DNA from: Prinia subflava
Taxonomy: Eukaryota > Chordata > Aves > Passeriformes > Cisticolidae
NCBI RefSeq assembly: GCF_021018805.1
Contig: NC_086256.1
Coordinates: 9,490,032 to 9,554,031 of the forward strand
Direction of reading: 5' to 3'
DNA length: 64,000 nt
The notes beneath the pieces are model-generated. The model was not told the origin of the DNA, did not search any database, and saw only the letters and a list, made by a program, of their open reading frames with translations. A program made the translations under genes and the position numbers. This document shows positions 1 to 46,280 of this stretch, piece by piece (position 1 is the stretch's first letter; each line of letters opens with the position of its first letter).

Positions 1-25578
<25,578 letters not shown>

Positions 25579-26337
25579 GCCCTGGCTCCTGCCATGCTCA
25601 CTGGCAGGGTCTGGCCGCAGCACGGGGACTCGGGAGAGAAGAAGGAAGGAAAGTGGAGATCAGCTTCCCCCCCATTGGCAGAGGCTGCTCTGTTCTGGTC
25701 TTCTGTTTCTTTATTGTTTGTTTTCTTTTTTTTTTCTTTTTTTTTTTTTTCCTTTAAGTGTTACTCTTTCTTGGATTTAACCATTTCACACACTGAGAGG
25801 ATCCAGAGATTCCTTGGGCACAAACCAAAAGGCAACCACGGGGAAAAAGGATGGTTTACTCAGCCCCCTGCCCTCCCTTGCCAATACCAAAAGCTAACCT
25901 GGAAATCTAATACCTCTTTCCTGAAGGACGTGGTTGCTGGAGGGATACGAAGGTTGCAAAGTGAGAAATCTTTAAAATGATGTGGGGAATTTAACAAAAA
26001 AACCGAAAAACCCAAAAAAAAAGGAAAAAAAAAAAAGCGAGCAAAGAAACCTGCGACACTAGAACCTCATGCGTCACCAAAAGCGATGGCTTTGCAGAGC
26101 GCTTCTCCCGCCCGCCCGAGACATGCAAACTCCTCTATTTGTGAAGATACTTCAATAAAAACAAGTAAAAGTAACTGTTCTCAGGGATTGCTTACTAAAA
26201 GTAACACAAAAAAAAAAAAGCATTTATGATACTGTAAATACTATAGTATATGTGTCAATTATTAAATTGTAAAGTTATAATTATTTATAATTCTGTCTTT
26301 TATTTGGGGAATACTTGAAATTGTTGTGGGCTGGGGC

Positions 26338-26396
26338 GATTATTTTTATTATTGCTATTATTATTATTATTGTTATTATTATTATAACTATTATTT
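26338..26396. repeat. ATT/TTA trinucleotide microsatellite in the ZSWIM5 3' UTR
   Basis: An imperfect run of TTA/TTG units of about 59 bp, broken by GCTATT and AACTATT interruptions. Confidence 0.85.
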
Positions 26397-27034
26397 AAAA
26401 AACCCACACAAAACCACAGACAAAAAGAGGAGGAGGCACACGAACATTTCTCAGGTTCCCATGGCATTGTCAGCAGCAAGAAGGGTGTGGGGGGGAGGCA
26501 AACATCTACTCAACTCACAGCCCTGGGACGGAAGGACAGACGGACAGAGGAGCAGCAGCCCAGCACTGGAGGACAGCAAAAGAAGGAAGTCGGGGCGATG
26601 CTCGTTGGGACACACGCAGATGCTGGTGATGGAGGACTCGGCCCATCGCAGGAGCAGGGTGTGAGTGCCTGGGCGGGCACTAGGGCTGCCGGCTCCGGGG
26701 GAGGGAGGGGCAGCCGCGCCGCCTTCCTGCACGGTTCCCAGCTCTGTGGTGCAGCCAAAGCTCGGCCCTTCTCAGCTGGCTCCGTGCTGGGGGCACGCTC
26801 CAGCCCCAGGCCAGTGGCTCTTCAGTTTTGGTTTGTTTCTTTGCCATCAGGTTGGGAGGGCTGGGGGGGCCAGGGCCGGTCTGGACGGTGACTTGTAGTT
26901 AGAGAACGTGCGCTAGTTATCTGCTGTCTGGTTTTAATTTTTTGGCAAGTGACTTGTGTCCGTGCTCTGGCCAGGAACCCAATTGTACTCAGTCTGTGTC
27001 GCCACCAAAATAGCAGTCTTCAACCAGTCTGTTT

Positions 27035-27103
27035 CTCTTTTTTTTCTTCTTTTTTTTTTTTTCTTTTTTTTTTTTGCGTGCGTGCGTGTATGTGTGTGTG
27101 CGA
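27035..27103. repeat. T-rich tract followed by a TG repeat
   Basis: Long runs of T with a few C, then a GCGTGCGTGCGTGTATGTGTGTGTG stretch. It sits just upstream of the distal ZSWIM5 polyadenylation signal. Confidence 0.8.
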
Positions 27104-27124
27104 CCTCTTCATCTGATGTTTAAT

Positions 27125-27130
27125 AATAAA
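27125..27130 (+). terminator. ZSWIM5: Polyadenylation signal AATAAA, probable end of ZSWIM5
   Basis: AATAAA on the + strand, followed within 30 bp by TG-rich sequence (CCTGTGTCTCTCC). It lies about 1.55 kb after the stop codon. An earlier AATAAA at 26154 may give a shorter transcript. Confidence 0.6.
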
Positions 27131-27150
27131 AGGGATGAACGTTACTGCCT

Positions 27151-28118
27151 GTGTCTCTCCTGCCTTTCTCTGAGTCAGGGGGTCACCAGACTTGTGCAGA
27201 GCAGTGTTGCAGCCCCCAGTGGCAGCCAGCTCCTGTGCCCTAAGGAGGGGGACAGAGGGGGACAAGGCATTCCAGCAGCTTCTGTACAGTGTTAGCAGGT
27301 CCTTGCCCATGCTGGAGACACTGCCCTATCCATGGCAGCCAGAGCAGCATTTCTGCCCATGGCTTGATCCATCCTGCTGCCAACCTGGACCACAGTGAGT
27401 GTGCTGCAGTGTGGAATGAGGGGGCAAGGAGCTGTAACTCAGGGTTCCTGGGCTGCTTTTTGCAGGGCTTGCTAAGCCCCAGGCAAGCTTGGCCCTGAGG
27501 ATCAGAGGAGGTAGGGAGGTGTGCATGGGGGAACACTCTAGGACCAGGGGTATGGTCCTAAAGAGGCTTTGGGAGCTGGAGGAGGGCCATGGTGCCCTCT
27601 GCTGCCATCCCAGCCAATGTGGCAGGGTGCTGGCAGTGCTGTCAGAGGTCCTCCTGCCACTTTGCCCGCTGTCTCTCAGGTGAGTCCTGCTGGGAGTCCC
27701 CCAGCCCCTTGAGACTACCCTGGGTTGAGTACACATTGCCCATTCCAACCTGAGCAGTGCTGTGGGACAACTGATGCTGAGCCTCTGCCCCAAGCTCCCA
27801 GGCTGTAACCCTGCCAGCCTCAGGCAGCCCACCTTCCCTAGCAGGGCTGAGCGCATCCATCCTCGGGAGATGGCTGTTGTGCCCTGGGCTCACATCCTCA
27901 GCTGCAAGCATGGACACTGTGGCCTCGCAGGGAGAGGTACTCTCTACAATATGCTGCCATCCCAGTTCCCCCATTTTGACCTGCAGGATGGGGCTCAGGG
28001 GCTCCCCCTCACCACGCAAGCTCCTCAAGCAGCCTGCCATGATTTCCCATCTCCTTCAGGGCCCTCCAGTTCCCCATCCCCAGCCAGAGCCACACGGCTG
28101 CTGCAGAGAAGGTCCTGG
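27151..28118. other. Tail-to-tail intergenic spacer between ZSWIM5 and UROD
   Basis: About 1 kb between the inferred 3' ends of two convergent genes. Open frames on both strands do not resemble a known product. I see no repeat. Confidence 0.6.
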
Positions 28119-28124
28119 TTTAAT
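28119..28124 (-). terminator. UROD: Polyadenylation signal ATTAAA of UROD (minus strand)
   Basis: The + strand reads TTTAAT, which is ATTAAA on the minus strand, about 70 bp past the UROD stop codon at 28194-28196. This common variant signal gives UROD a short 3' UTR. Confidence 0.55.
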
Positions 28125-28193
28125 GCTGCAGTCCAACCCAGTGACAACATCGGTGACTGCCCAAACCAGAGTCCTGTCCCCGAGGCCCCAAGC

Positions 28194-31100
28194 TCAGCTG
28201 TGCTTGTTGATATGACGGGAATGAGCGTGCACAGCTTCCACAAAGGCACCCACATGTTCAGGGTTCATGTCAGGGTAGAGGCCATGGCCCAGGTTAGCAA
28301 TATAGCGTTGGGTCCCAAAACTCTCCAGCATCTTCTTCACCAGCTCGCCAATCTTCTCCTGTAGGTATGGTAGGAAACCACGTGTCAGACCGATCCAGCC
28401 TGGGGTATTTCACCCCCACCAGTCCCCCGCAGCTAGCCTGGGGGACTGCTGGGACATGAGCCAGTGCTGCAGGTGGGAAAGCTGAGGCAGAAAGCCCTTA
28501 ACACAAGCGAGAACTAGCCCCAGTTGCCAGCAATGGCCATGGCTCACCTTGGGTGCATAGAGTGCACATGGATCCAGGTTCCCTTGCAGGGTGATATTTT
28601 TTCCTGTCTGTGCACTGCAGCAGGGAGGAAGCAGGTGAGTTGCTGCATGTGGTACAGAGGCTGAGGGCAGCCAGGTGCCTGCAGTCCCCGCCACAGGACA
28701 CCCAGGACCCCTCAGCACAGCCTTTAGAAGGCTGTGGCCCAACAATCCCCTCCTTTGGAGCAGCAATGTCCAGGCCTTGGATGGCTCAGGGCAGAGTACC
28801 TGGCCTAGGATCCTGCCCAGACTCCTGAGCCCTGTGTCAGACTCTTACCGAGCTTCCTGGGGCCGGATGGTCCAGTCGAGACCAACGACCTCGTAACCGG
28901 CGTGGGCCAGGTCGCGCAGGGCGTAGTGCGCGTCCTTGGCAAAGATGATCTGGGGAGGGAGGAGATGAGCAGCAACTGCCCCGAGTCAGACCTCTCTCCA
29001 TGGGCTGGGCGGAGGGAAGCAGGAAGGGATGCACCCCTCTCCAGAAGCCCCCAGATATCAGACTCAATCCGGGCAGCCCTGACTCACCATGGGCACCAGG
29101 GGCAGTGCCTCCTCCTTCAGCTTGCTCTTGACAGCCTGGGCAATGTCTCGGATGTAAGGCAGGGCGAAGTCCTGAAACAGCTCTGGGCCCAGGTGCCCTG
29201 CATGGGACTCAAACAGCTGAAGCGCCTGCCAGGGACACAGAATGCTTTAGGCTGGAAAAGACCTTTAAGATTACTGAGTCATGGCCACTAACCCAGCACT
29301 GCCAAATCCACCAGTAAAGCATGTCCCCAAGTGCCCCATCTAATTATCTATCAAATACCTCCAGGGATGGCAACTCAACCACTTTCCCATGGCACTGGGA
29401 GAGAAGCACCTCAGTCCCTCCTCCTCCTAACAGATGCTGGACCCTCTCTGCTCCCTGTCCCCAGTCCCTGCCTTCCTTCTTGGCCCTGTCCCCACTGTCC
29501 CAGGACACACCTGCGCTCCAGCAGCCACCTGCCCCACCAGGTAGTCAATGATGACATCAGCCAGCAGCCGTAGCAGTTGGTGGCTTGCCTCGGGGTGACG
29601 GTAGAGCCAGCTCTTGGCCTTGGCCATTGTAGTGGAGCCACCACCTTCAATCATGTAGGACATGAGCGTCCACTGTGGGGAGGAGTGAAGTGAGGAGAGT
29701 GATGGAGATGAAAGAAGACACAAAGTCCCTGTCACAGTGCTGAAGGCAGGACCTGTGAGCACGCCAGAGCCTGGGGCACAGCTGCTCCTGCACTGAATGC
29801 CCGCCTTACGCACCCATGTAGCACCCACAGCTGGGGGTGCCATGGCTGGTCTCACCCCAAGAGGGCAGAGAAGCCCATCAGGGAAACCCACACAGAGGAG
29901 CTACATCACTTACTGGTGCCCCCGAGAAGCCGATGAGGGGCACCTTGCCCTCCAGGCTGTGTCGTGTCAGTGTGATGGCCTGGAAGACGTAACCTAACTC
30001 TGCAGTGACATCCACCTTCTGTCGCAGTTTCAGCAGATCCTCCACCTCCTTCAGGGGCTCTGTGAACGTGGGTCCTTTGCCAGGGACCATGACAACCTCC
30101 ATGCCCAGTGCCTGGGGACAGGGGAGAATGGACAAGCAGGAATGGGGCAGCCCTGAACTTTGTCCTGTCACCAGCTGCTGTTCCCATGGCATTGGGCATG
30201 GCTCTCACCTGGGGCACCACCAGGATGTCAGAGAAGATGATGGCAGCATCCAGGGGGAATCGTCTTAGTGGCTGCACAGAGGAAGAGGCAATGTTAGTGA
30301 GGGGTTGCGACTTCCCTCCCATGGAGGACCTGGTCAAGCACATGAGGCAGTGGAGTCCCCAAGGGCTGCACAGTTTACTGAGGCCACCCAGGATGGCCAG
30401 AACCAAGGTTTCTCCCCATGCCCATGTGGGCAGGGAGAGGTGACACACAGACCTCTGAGTGATGCTCACCTGCAGGGTCAGCTCACAGCACAATTTGGGG
30501 CTCCGGCAAGTGGCAAAGAAATCCTGTGATGCCCGTGTCTCCCGAAATTCTACAAGGGACCACCACAGATGTTACCGGGTGCTTGCTGTGGCCCCCTCGC
30601 TACCCCCTGCGGGCTGCCCCGCTCACCTGGCAGGTACCGCCCCGCCTGCCGCATGCACCACACCGGGGTGTGCTCGGTCTCCTCCCCGCGCGCCGCCCGC
30701 AGGAACGTGTCGTTCTTCAGCTTGGGGAAGCCTTTGGGGCTGCGGAGCGAAGAGCGGGAACAGGCCGTCACCCACGACTGGGGCAGAGGGAGCCAGGGTA
30801 AGCGGCTCGTCCCCACCCCTTAACCGCAGAAGAGGTTTGTGCCCAGCTGTGACAAATGTGATAAATTCTCCCCACCACAGCCCAGGACTTCCTCCTGCTG
30901 AGGTCCGCGGGCCCCACCCCAGGAGACAGGCGATGTGCTGCCCAGGGACCGTGAGATTAAGTAATCGGGGCCACCAGTTGCTCCCGCCTGGAGAGATTTG
31001 AGACGAGCGGGGCGCGGGGCGGGCAGTCCTGCACTTCCCCCGGTCTGTGCCAGGCCATGCGTCCCCACCCTCCCCGATCTGGGGCTGCTGGAGTCCGGCC

Positions 31101-31529
31101 TGCGCCGGGGAGGGAGACCCCCGCAACCGCGGGGCCTACGGGAACAAAGTCCCCCAAAACTTCACTTGGGACCAGTGATTTAACTACCACACCAGTGGCC
31201 CTGCTGATCCCTCCCAGGGCAGGATCATCCCCTCCCTCCCCGCCCACAGCCTCTCCACTGACCCAGTACTGGATCCTTGTGCCAGCACCATAATCCCAGG
31301 GCCACTCCAGTGCCTCGGGGGTGTCCCCAGAGCCACACCGGTGTCCCCAGTACAGGATCTCAGCACGAAAGCACTACCCCCAGTGCTCCCACAGTGCCAG
31401 ATGGCCGTTCCCAGAGCCACACCAGTATGCCCCGTGCAGGTGCCAGAACATGGCCCCGTTACCACACCAGGAAGGGACGCAGGCCTGCCCCGTCCCGGTT
31501 ACTCACAGGAGCCGCTCGTCACCCTCCAT
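28194..31529 (-). CDS. UROD: Uroporphyrinogen decarboxylase
   Basis: A complete gene on the minus strand. Coding exons from the start: 31529-31507, 30739-30627, 30549-30470, 30271-30209, 30111-29914, 29672-29511, 29225-29088, 28949-28849, 28614-28548, 28358-28194. They sum to 1110 nt (369 aa; human UROD has 367) with GT-AG borders and matching phases. The enzyme removes four carboxyl groups from uroporphyrinogen III to give coproporphyrinogen III, the cytosolic fifth step of heme synthesis. Visible active-site landmarks: [11 protein letters not shown] (the two substrate-binding arginines), [11 protein letters not shown] (the catalytic Asp), [12 protein letters not shown] (the Tyr), [10 protein letters not shown] (the Ser) and [10 protein letters not shown] (the His). 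The start codon lies in a CAGGAGGATGG context, and the predicted N-terminus has nearly the length of human. The gene runs head-to-head with HECTD3, 319 bp between start codons. Confidence 0.97.
29236..29400 (-). mobile_element. CR1 LINE 3' fragment inside UROD intron 6
   Basis: Read on the minus strand, the end is AATCTTAAAGGTCTTTTCC followed by AGCCTAAAGCATTCTGTG, the CR1 3' terminus. Upstream are the usual CR1 phrases (GGACATGCTTTAC, GGTTGAGTTGCCATCCCTGG). It is 165 bp, 5'-truncated, and in the same orientation as UROD. It begins about 10 bp from exon 7, so it lies close to that acceptor. Confidence 0.8.
30740..31506 (-). other. UROD: UROD intron 1, with a degenerate internal repeat
   Basis: At 767 bp this is by far the longest UROD intron. 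Between about 31281 and 31480 it carries related segments: CCAGAGCCACACCGGTGTCCC near 31328 and CCAGAGCCACACCAGTATGCC near 31415, roughly 87 bp apart, plus shorter echoes. That suggests a decayed minisatellite. No exon is seen. Confidence 0.5.
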
Positions 31530-31848
31530 CCTCCTGCGCCGCTCCCTGGCCTCTCCGTTGCCTGCCGACGGGGCGAGGTCCGCCGCCGTCCGCCCTGTCC
31601 CGCCCCCATCCCGCCCCGCCGGCGCCGCCATCCCGACGTAGTCCCGCCTCTCCTCTCGCCGCCATCTTGGCCCGCCCCCTGCCCGGCCCTCCGTACGCTG
31701 CCATCTTGGCCCGCTCCTCGCTCCTCTGTACGTGGCACGGGCGCCGCCATCTTGCTCTACGTCCGTCCGCCGGGCGCCGCCATCTTGCCTGTCGGCGGGC
31801 GGGGTTCGCCGTAAACCGGAGGGGCGCGGAGCCGGTGCCCGGAGCGCG
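31530..31848. promoter_or_regulatory. Divergent UROD/HECTD3 promoter, CpG-rich, with four YY1-type sites
   Basis: The 319 bp between the two start codons are very GC- and CpG-rich and have no TATA box near either start. GCCATCTTG, the core of the YY1 site in its activating orientation, occurs four times on the + strand at 31661, 31700, 31746 and 31779; three are preceded by GCC (at 31661, 31746 and 31779). A fifth, weaker relative (GCCGCCATCC) is at 31624. YY1 sites of this form near start sites are typical of housekeeping bidirectional promoters. The same head-to-head arrangement is known for human HECTD3/UROD. Confidence 0.75.
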
Positions 31849-41464
<9,616 letters not shown>

Positions 41465-41554
41465 TGTTGCAGCCTGACCAAGCAGCATGGACAATTGTTC
41501 AAGAAAACCATGCAGTGGGAAGCATTCCCTTGTCCCCACGGGATGTGTATATAT

Positions 41555-41560
41555 AATAAA
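41555..41560 (+). terminator. HECTD3: Polyadenylation signal AATAAA of HECTD3 copy A
   Basis: AATAAA 91 bp after the stop codon, in a TATATAATAAATATATAG context. Another AATAAA lies at 43404-43409 and could serve a longer form, though nothing else supports that. Confidence 0.7.
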
Positions 41561-43734
41561 TATATAGGTGTGAAGCCTGGCTCTCAGCAGTGCACATGAA
41601 GGGTTGGGTCTTCAGCAGGGTGGGAGCTAGCTTGGATTGTAAATGTGATTTCTATGGTGGAACCCTGGCTGAGCCCTCATGCATCAGAAAGGTCTGGGAG
41701 ACTTTTTGTAATGAGTTTCTTCTCCACATCTTCTTGTAGCTCCACAATGCTTGCTCCTTCCAGGCTGTGCTTTCTCAGACAAAAATGGGGTAAGGAGAAA
41801 AAGCTGCACAGCAGCTTACAGCACAGGACAGAGAGCTGTGAGCTGCTGTAGAGACAGTGGAGTAGCCAAGATGCTCAGTGTGTCCTGACCACACTCTGTT
41901 GCCTTGTTCCTGCTGTCACATGAGGTCAGTGGAAATCAGACCATTTATCTAGGATTAAGAAGAATGGGGCAGGCTGGTGGCAGGTGCTGCAGGGGTGCCC
42001 TTGGCCACCAGGTGTCACAACAGACCTGCACAGCAGGACTGTGGGTGCTTCCAAAGGGACTCCCATGCTTTTACATCACACAAAATCTGAGTTCCTGTCC
42101 CTGGCACCTCTTGTACAGCAGTGACTGCTGGGGAAGCTGCTCCCTCACAGTGGGTGGGAACTGTCTGCTTCCCTTTTGTTCTTTTAGTTCTGCATCCAGC
42201 ATGCTGGTGGCCTGGCAGCTGTTCTCCCAGGCTCTTTGAGCCTCATTTTACCCCTGAATGCCAGTATTACAACTAATCTATTCTAGTTCTCATGCATATC
42301 TGCCGTCAGGGCCGAGTTCATCTTCCAGACTGCAGAGGTTAAAGCAGTAGCAGGCATGGCAGTGCCAGGCTCTGCTCCTCGCTCTTGTCCATGGGAAAGG
42401 ACATGCAGGTTTCAGGTGAATAGGAAAAGCATTTGCCCTGGGGCAGTGTAGAAACTGGGTACCAAGAGCTGGAGCTCCTTGAGCAGATGGACACTGTGAG
42501 TGAGGGGTGGGTAATGAAATCTTTACAACTTCTTGGAAATACTTGTGGATCTTCCCAGGTCTAGGCAGGGCTAGTAATTGCCTGTCACTGGGAGCTGCTA
42601 GATGTTAGTCTACATTTATACATTTATACTTTCAGCTCCATGTTCAGCCTGTGTGGTCTGTTGGACCTCCTCTACTGTGAGTCACAGTCATTGGGGCTAC
42701 ACTGGAGTGGGGCTGATGCTGTGAGTTAAGATTTATCCTGTCTTAATGTTTTATGGCTTTCTCTTCTATTGAAGGAGTATGTTATCCAGAAATCATTTCC
42801 AGTTGTAAACAAAGTCCTTCACTAGTTTCTTTTGAAACATATTCCCAGATCTGCTGAGGAGGGTTGTTGCTAAAAGGGATGTAGGACCAGGAAGGAGCAT
42901 GTGCTGCCATCTCCTTCATCGTGGTGAGTAGCGAGATCACAGGGTGAATGGGGAAACTGTTTATGGCAGCCCTTGCCTGCAGCAGGGCCTTCCATGCTCA
43001 GCTGGGTGGGTGTGAAGTCCTGTCTGCTGGAGGAGGTCTTTTGTAAATCCCAGAGTTGTTTCAGAACTGATCTTTGTGGCTGATTTCAACCAACACTGTG
43101 GATGGGAACAGCAGTAGAGACAGTGCAATACTTTTCCATGCTGGTGGCTGAGTCACTTTGTAGGGTGTGTGTTTTAAATGGGCATGAGTAAGCTGGTGAA
43201 AGGACTTTGATTTGCTGGCTTACCCTCAGTTAGGAGTGTTGAGGAAGAAGCCTGCAGCAGCAAGCTGGGATTTGAAATGAACCATCTGAAAAGGGACTGA
43301 TATTGGGATGGAATTGATACTGCTTTTTTCCAACCTTGCCCTCTTGCCTCTACCGGAGATCAGCAGGAGGCCACATTATTTACTGAGCAGAATTAGAAGC
43401 AGCAATAAAATAGACTTCTCTCTTTATTGCTGGGCAGGGGTTGGTTGGTAGGCAGTTCAGGGTGGGATGGATAAGATGGCCCTAGTCTTTGGTGGAGGGT
43501 GAGCTGATGTCACCTGTGGGAATGGGTAGGTTAGGAGCTAGCTGGGGCTGCTTGGGGTGATCAGTTGTGGAGGCACCTCTGGCTCTCCTGCTCTTGGAAG
43601 CAACTGCAGCTGAAGGAGAGTAACTGAGGTAATTACAGAGATACCCAGAACACTTCAGGTTTCTCACTGAGATGTGTTTAGACAGCTCTATTCCCTCTCA
43701 TTATCCATATACACAGCCCCAGCTTTCCACGATG

Positions 43735-43925
43735 AGGAGAGAGCTGCTGTGCAAGGCAATGCTGAGAGCAGAACCTGGCTGAAGTGGTGGGATCCTTCCC
43801 TACAAGCATTGTGGCACCTCTGCCTTTGGAGATGCTCAAGACCTCTTGTACAGCCCTGGGCACTGTGATCAACCTTCCAGTCCCATCCTGCCAGCTTTAG
43901 ATCTAGGCCCTCCCTAACCTTAAGC
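43735..43925 (+). mobile_element. Possible degraded CR1 fragment
   Basis: The order of phrases (GAAGTGGTGGGATCCTTCC, then CACCTCTGCCTTTGGAGATG, then CTCAAGACC) recalls the 3' part of CR1 (net-effect phrases TGGTGGA, TTGGAGAT, TTCAAGACC). There is no recognisable 3' tail. Low certainty. Confidence 0.35.
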
Positions 43926-45221
43926 ACTTGATTACTATAGAGTTTTCAACTAGTTTTTCCCACATTTCCTGCATTTCTCTAATTTCCAGCAAGGTCTTTT
44001 AGCATCTGACCTCTTATTTCCTGCCACCGAGTGCTGGCCAAGGGCTTGCTGGAACTCTGGGGAAAGGGTCTAGGTGGTGACAGGGATTTCTGTTTAAAAG
44101 GTACTTGTAGTAACAGGACCATGGCCCTAGCAGAAAGGGGATCACCCAGGATAGTCTAGATTTAACTCCTACAAGCATACAGAGAAAAACATTTTTTTAC
44201 CATATAAACCATTGTTTTACTGTTTGTTTTGTGTTATCACTGTATACATGTTGGAGAATTGCAGCAGCGGCTGCTGTGGTGGTACTGGGGTGGTGGTACT
44301 GGGGTGGAGAGACCTGTGAAAGCCCTCCTAGTAGGAGAAGGGAGCCCATTGCAGCAGTGAGATTGGCACATGGTCAGAGGGTCTGGAAAAACATGGTTGC
44401 TGTGGAACGATACCAAGATAACCCCGTGCTTGTGCTCTTCAGTTTGCTGTGCAAGGTAAGCTGGGAAGGGGGAGCTGGCCTGGATGTCTTTGGTGTGGTC
44501 CTCTCATCTGCAGTGTTTTCAAGTGGTCAATCACAAACTGAATTTCTGCTGTGACAGCCCAGTGAATTGTGGAAAAGGTCAGCCTGGCTCAACTCTGGCC
44601 AGTCTCAGGGGCCTAAAATAGGTGTTACGTCAGTGCTGGGTCACGTTTCTTCTCTGATCTCTGAAGCTGTGGGCAGGAACTGTCTCCTATCATGTTTGAC
44701 AAGGCACAAATCAAGTGCCCCTGCCCTGGAGTCCAGCTGCATGTGGCCTGGGGCAAGAGTCCCCCTGAGCATCAGGAACCAGTGGCTGTGTGTCCTTGCC
44801 CCAACAACCAGTCTTAAATCAGTAGAGATTGATTTTCAAGTCAGTGCCATCCTAAGGAAGGTGCTGGTGTCTTTGTGCTGCTGAGGAGCATCTCTGTGTG
44901 CCAGAGCTGCAGCTCTACAGGGTGGGTAGGGATGAGCTGGGGGAGGGACTGATGTTGTCATGGCCCCACATAACCACTTCTCTCCTGCCTTCAATTTGCT
45001 AGATTGTCATAGAATAGTTCCAGGTGATTAATAACACACATGTACTCTAGCTGTTCTTGTTATGCTACTAATACCCTGGAGTATGACAAACTCTTAGTAG
45101 TTTGACAGATTTTGTCTGTCCCTATCTCATGTAGGATCTAAAACAAAATTAATTAACTAACTGTTCCTGGCCTTCCTGATGATTTCTCTGGTCTGGCTGG
45201 GGCTCCTGCATCCTTCTGTTG

Positions 45222-45343
45222 GGTTAAATAGTGGACGTGACACTTGGGGACATGGTTTAGTGATAAACATGGCACTGCTGGGTTAACACTTGGAGTCTAT
45301 GAACTTAGAGGTCTTTTCCAGCCTAAATGATTCTGTGATTCTA
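45222..45343 (+). mobile_element. CR1 LINE 3' end fragment
   Basis: It contains GGGGACATGGTTTAGTGAT, GGCACTGCTGGGTTAA and the terminal GGTCTTTTCCAGCCTAAATG followed by ATTCTGTGATTCT, the canonical CR1 tail. About 120 bp, 5'-truncated. Confidence 0.88.
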
Positions 45344-46280
45344 AACAGCAATGACGACTGGTGTCATGAGCGGCAGCTGGAGGTGAAGCAGACATTGGCC
45401 CTGCCACGTCTTGCACACAAAGTAGTGTCACAGAGGTGACTCAGAGTATTAACTGGCTCAACCCTTTGCAGCAGCTCTGAAAACCAGTGGTACAGGGTAA
45501 CATGGCTGCAGAGGGAGGGCCCAGGACCTTCCTGGCTGTGGTTACTGTAGGTAAGAGCAAGGCCAAAGTCTGCATTTCTTCTGCACCATGGGTTCATGGC
45601 AAGGCAGGTGCCCATTGCTGCGGTGAGGCACAGTCATGCCTGTTCAACAGATAACCAAGCAGGGATGAACAGCTGTTGGATCTCTCTGTGCTGTGCCTTT
45701 GCAGGCACGGATGGAGCTGGACTCTGACCTGAGGGGTGGGGGGACCTTTGAGCTCTGCCAGCCTACTTGTTTCATGATACCTCAACTCAACCCTTTGTGC
45801 CCAACCTGAAGAAATTAAGGTAGCATGGGGTGGAGCTGAGTTGCTCTCTGCCACCGCCTTGCTGTGGTATGCAACAAGCAGACATGGCACGGGGTGACAC
45901 ACTGCCAGTGTTTGGGGTGGGGGGGAGGAAGCGGAGGGTTGGGTGCTGCTGAGTGTCACGGCCTCACTCCTACTGCCATGATGCTTCTGCTGCCTGGGTT
46001 AAAGGTGTTCTGGGCAGGGACGCCTGTCCTCCGCCGTAGCAAGTGCTTGGAGCAGCTCCACCTTATGCAGTCCTGCCCAGAGCAGGGATATAACAGCCAG
46101 AAGCTGGCTCTCCCATACCAGAATTTCCACTCACCTCTTCTCCTTATCCGTACTGGAGATGTAGCCCTGTGCTCTAACGCCACAGGACTCCCTCTCTGCT
46201 TGTAGGGATGCAGGCAGTGACAGATGTTGGAGGCCGGGAGGGAGCAGACTCCTAAGGCACATGGCATGGGGATGCCTGTG

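Larger units (their letters stand above)
25579..27150 (+). other. ZSWIM5: ZSWIM5 3' untranslated region
   Basis: Follows the stop at 25576-25578. It has long pyrimidine runs (25728-25755), A-rich runs (about 25995-26036 and 26204-26219), an AT-rich block at 26220-26290, an ATT microsatellite (26338-26396) and a T/C-rich then TG-rich run (27035-27103). Two AATAAA signals lie at 26154-26159 and 27125-27130. The second is followed by GT-rich sequence and is the likely distal cleavage site. The extent is inferred from these signals only. Confidence 0.7.
41561..46280. other. Intergenic region between the two HECTD3 copies
   Basis: About 4.7 kb without a recognisable gene. It contains a CR1 tail at 45222-45343, a probable degraded CR1 piece around 43735-43925, and a 14-bp unit (GGTGGTACTGGGGT) repeated twice at 44278-44305. 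I see no trace of a duplicated UROD, so the duplication that made copy B need not have included UROD. Confidence 0.6.

Noticed and set aside
31281..31480. A tandem minisatellite in UROD intron 1
   Set aside because: Repeat units are too degenerate and unevenly spaced for a firm call; noted only within the intron entry.
43404..43409. AATAAA as the main end of HECTD3 copy A
   Set aside because: It is almost 2 kb past the stop with no support, while a well-placed AATAAA lies at 41555.
44231..44554. A 107-codon + strand open frame in the intergenic region with a hydrophobic start
   Set aside because: The residue pattern comes partly from a 14-bp tandem repeat. No promoter, splice or family evidence.
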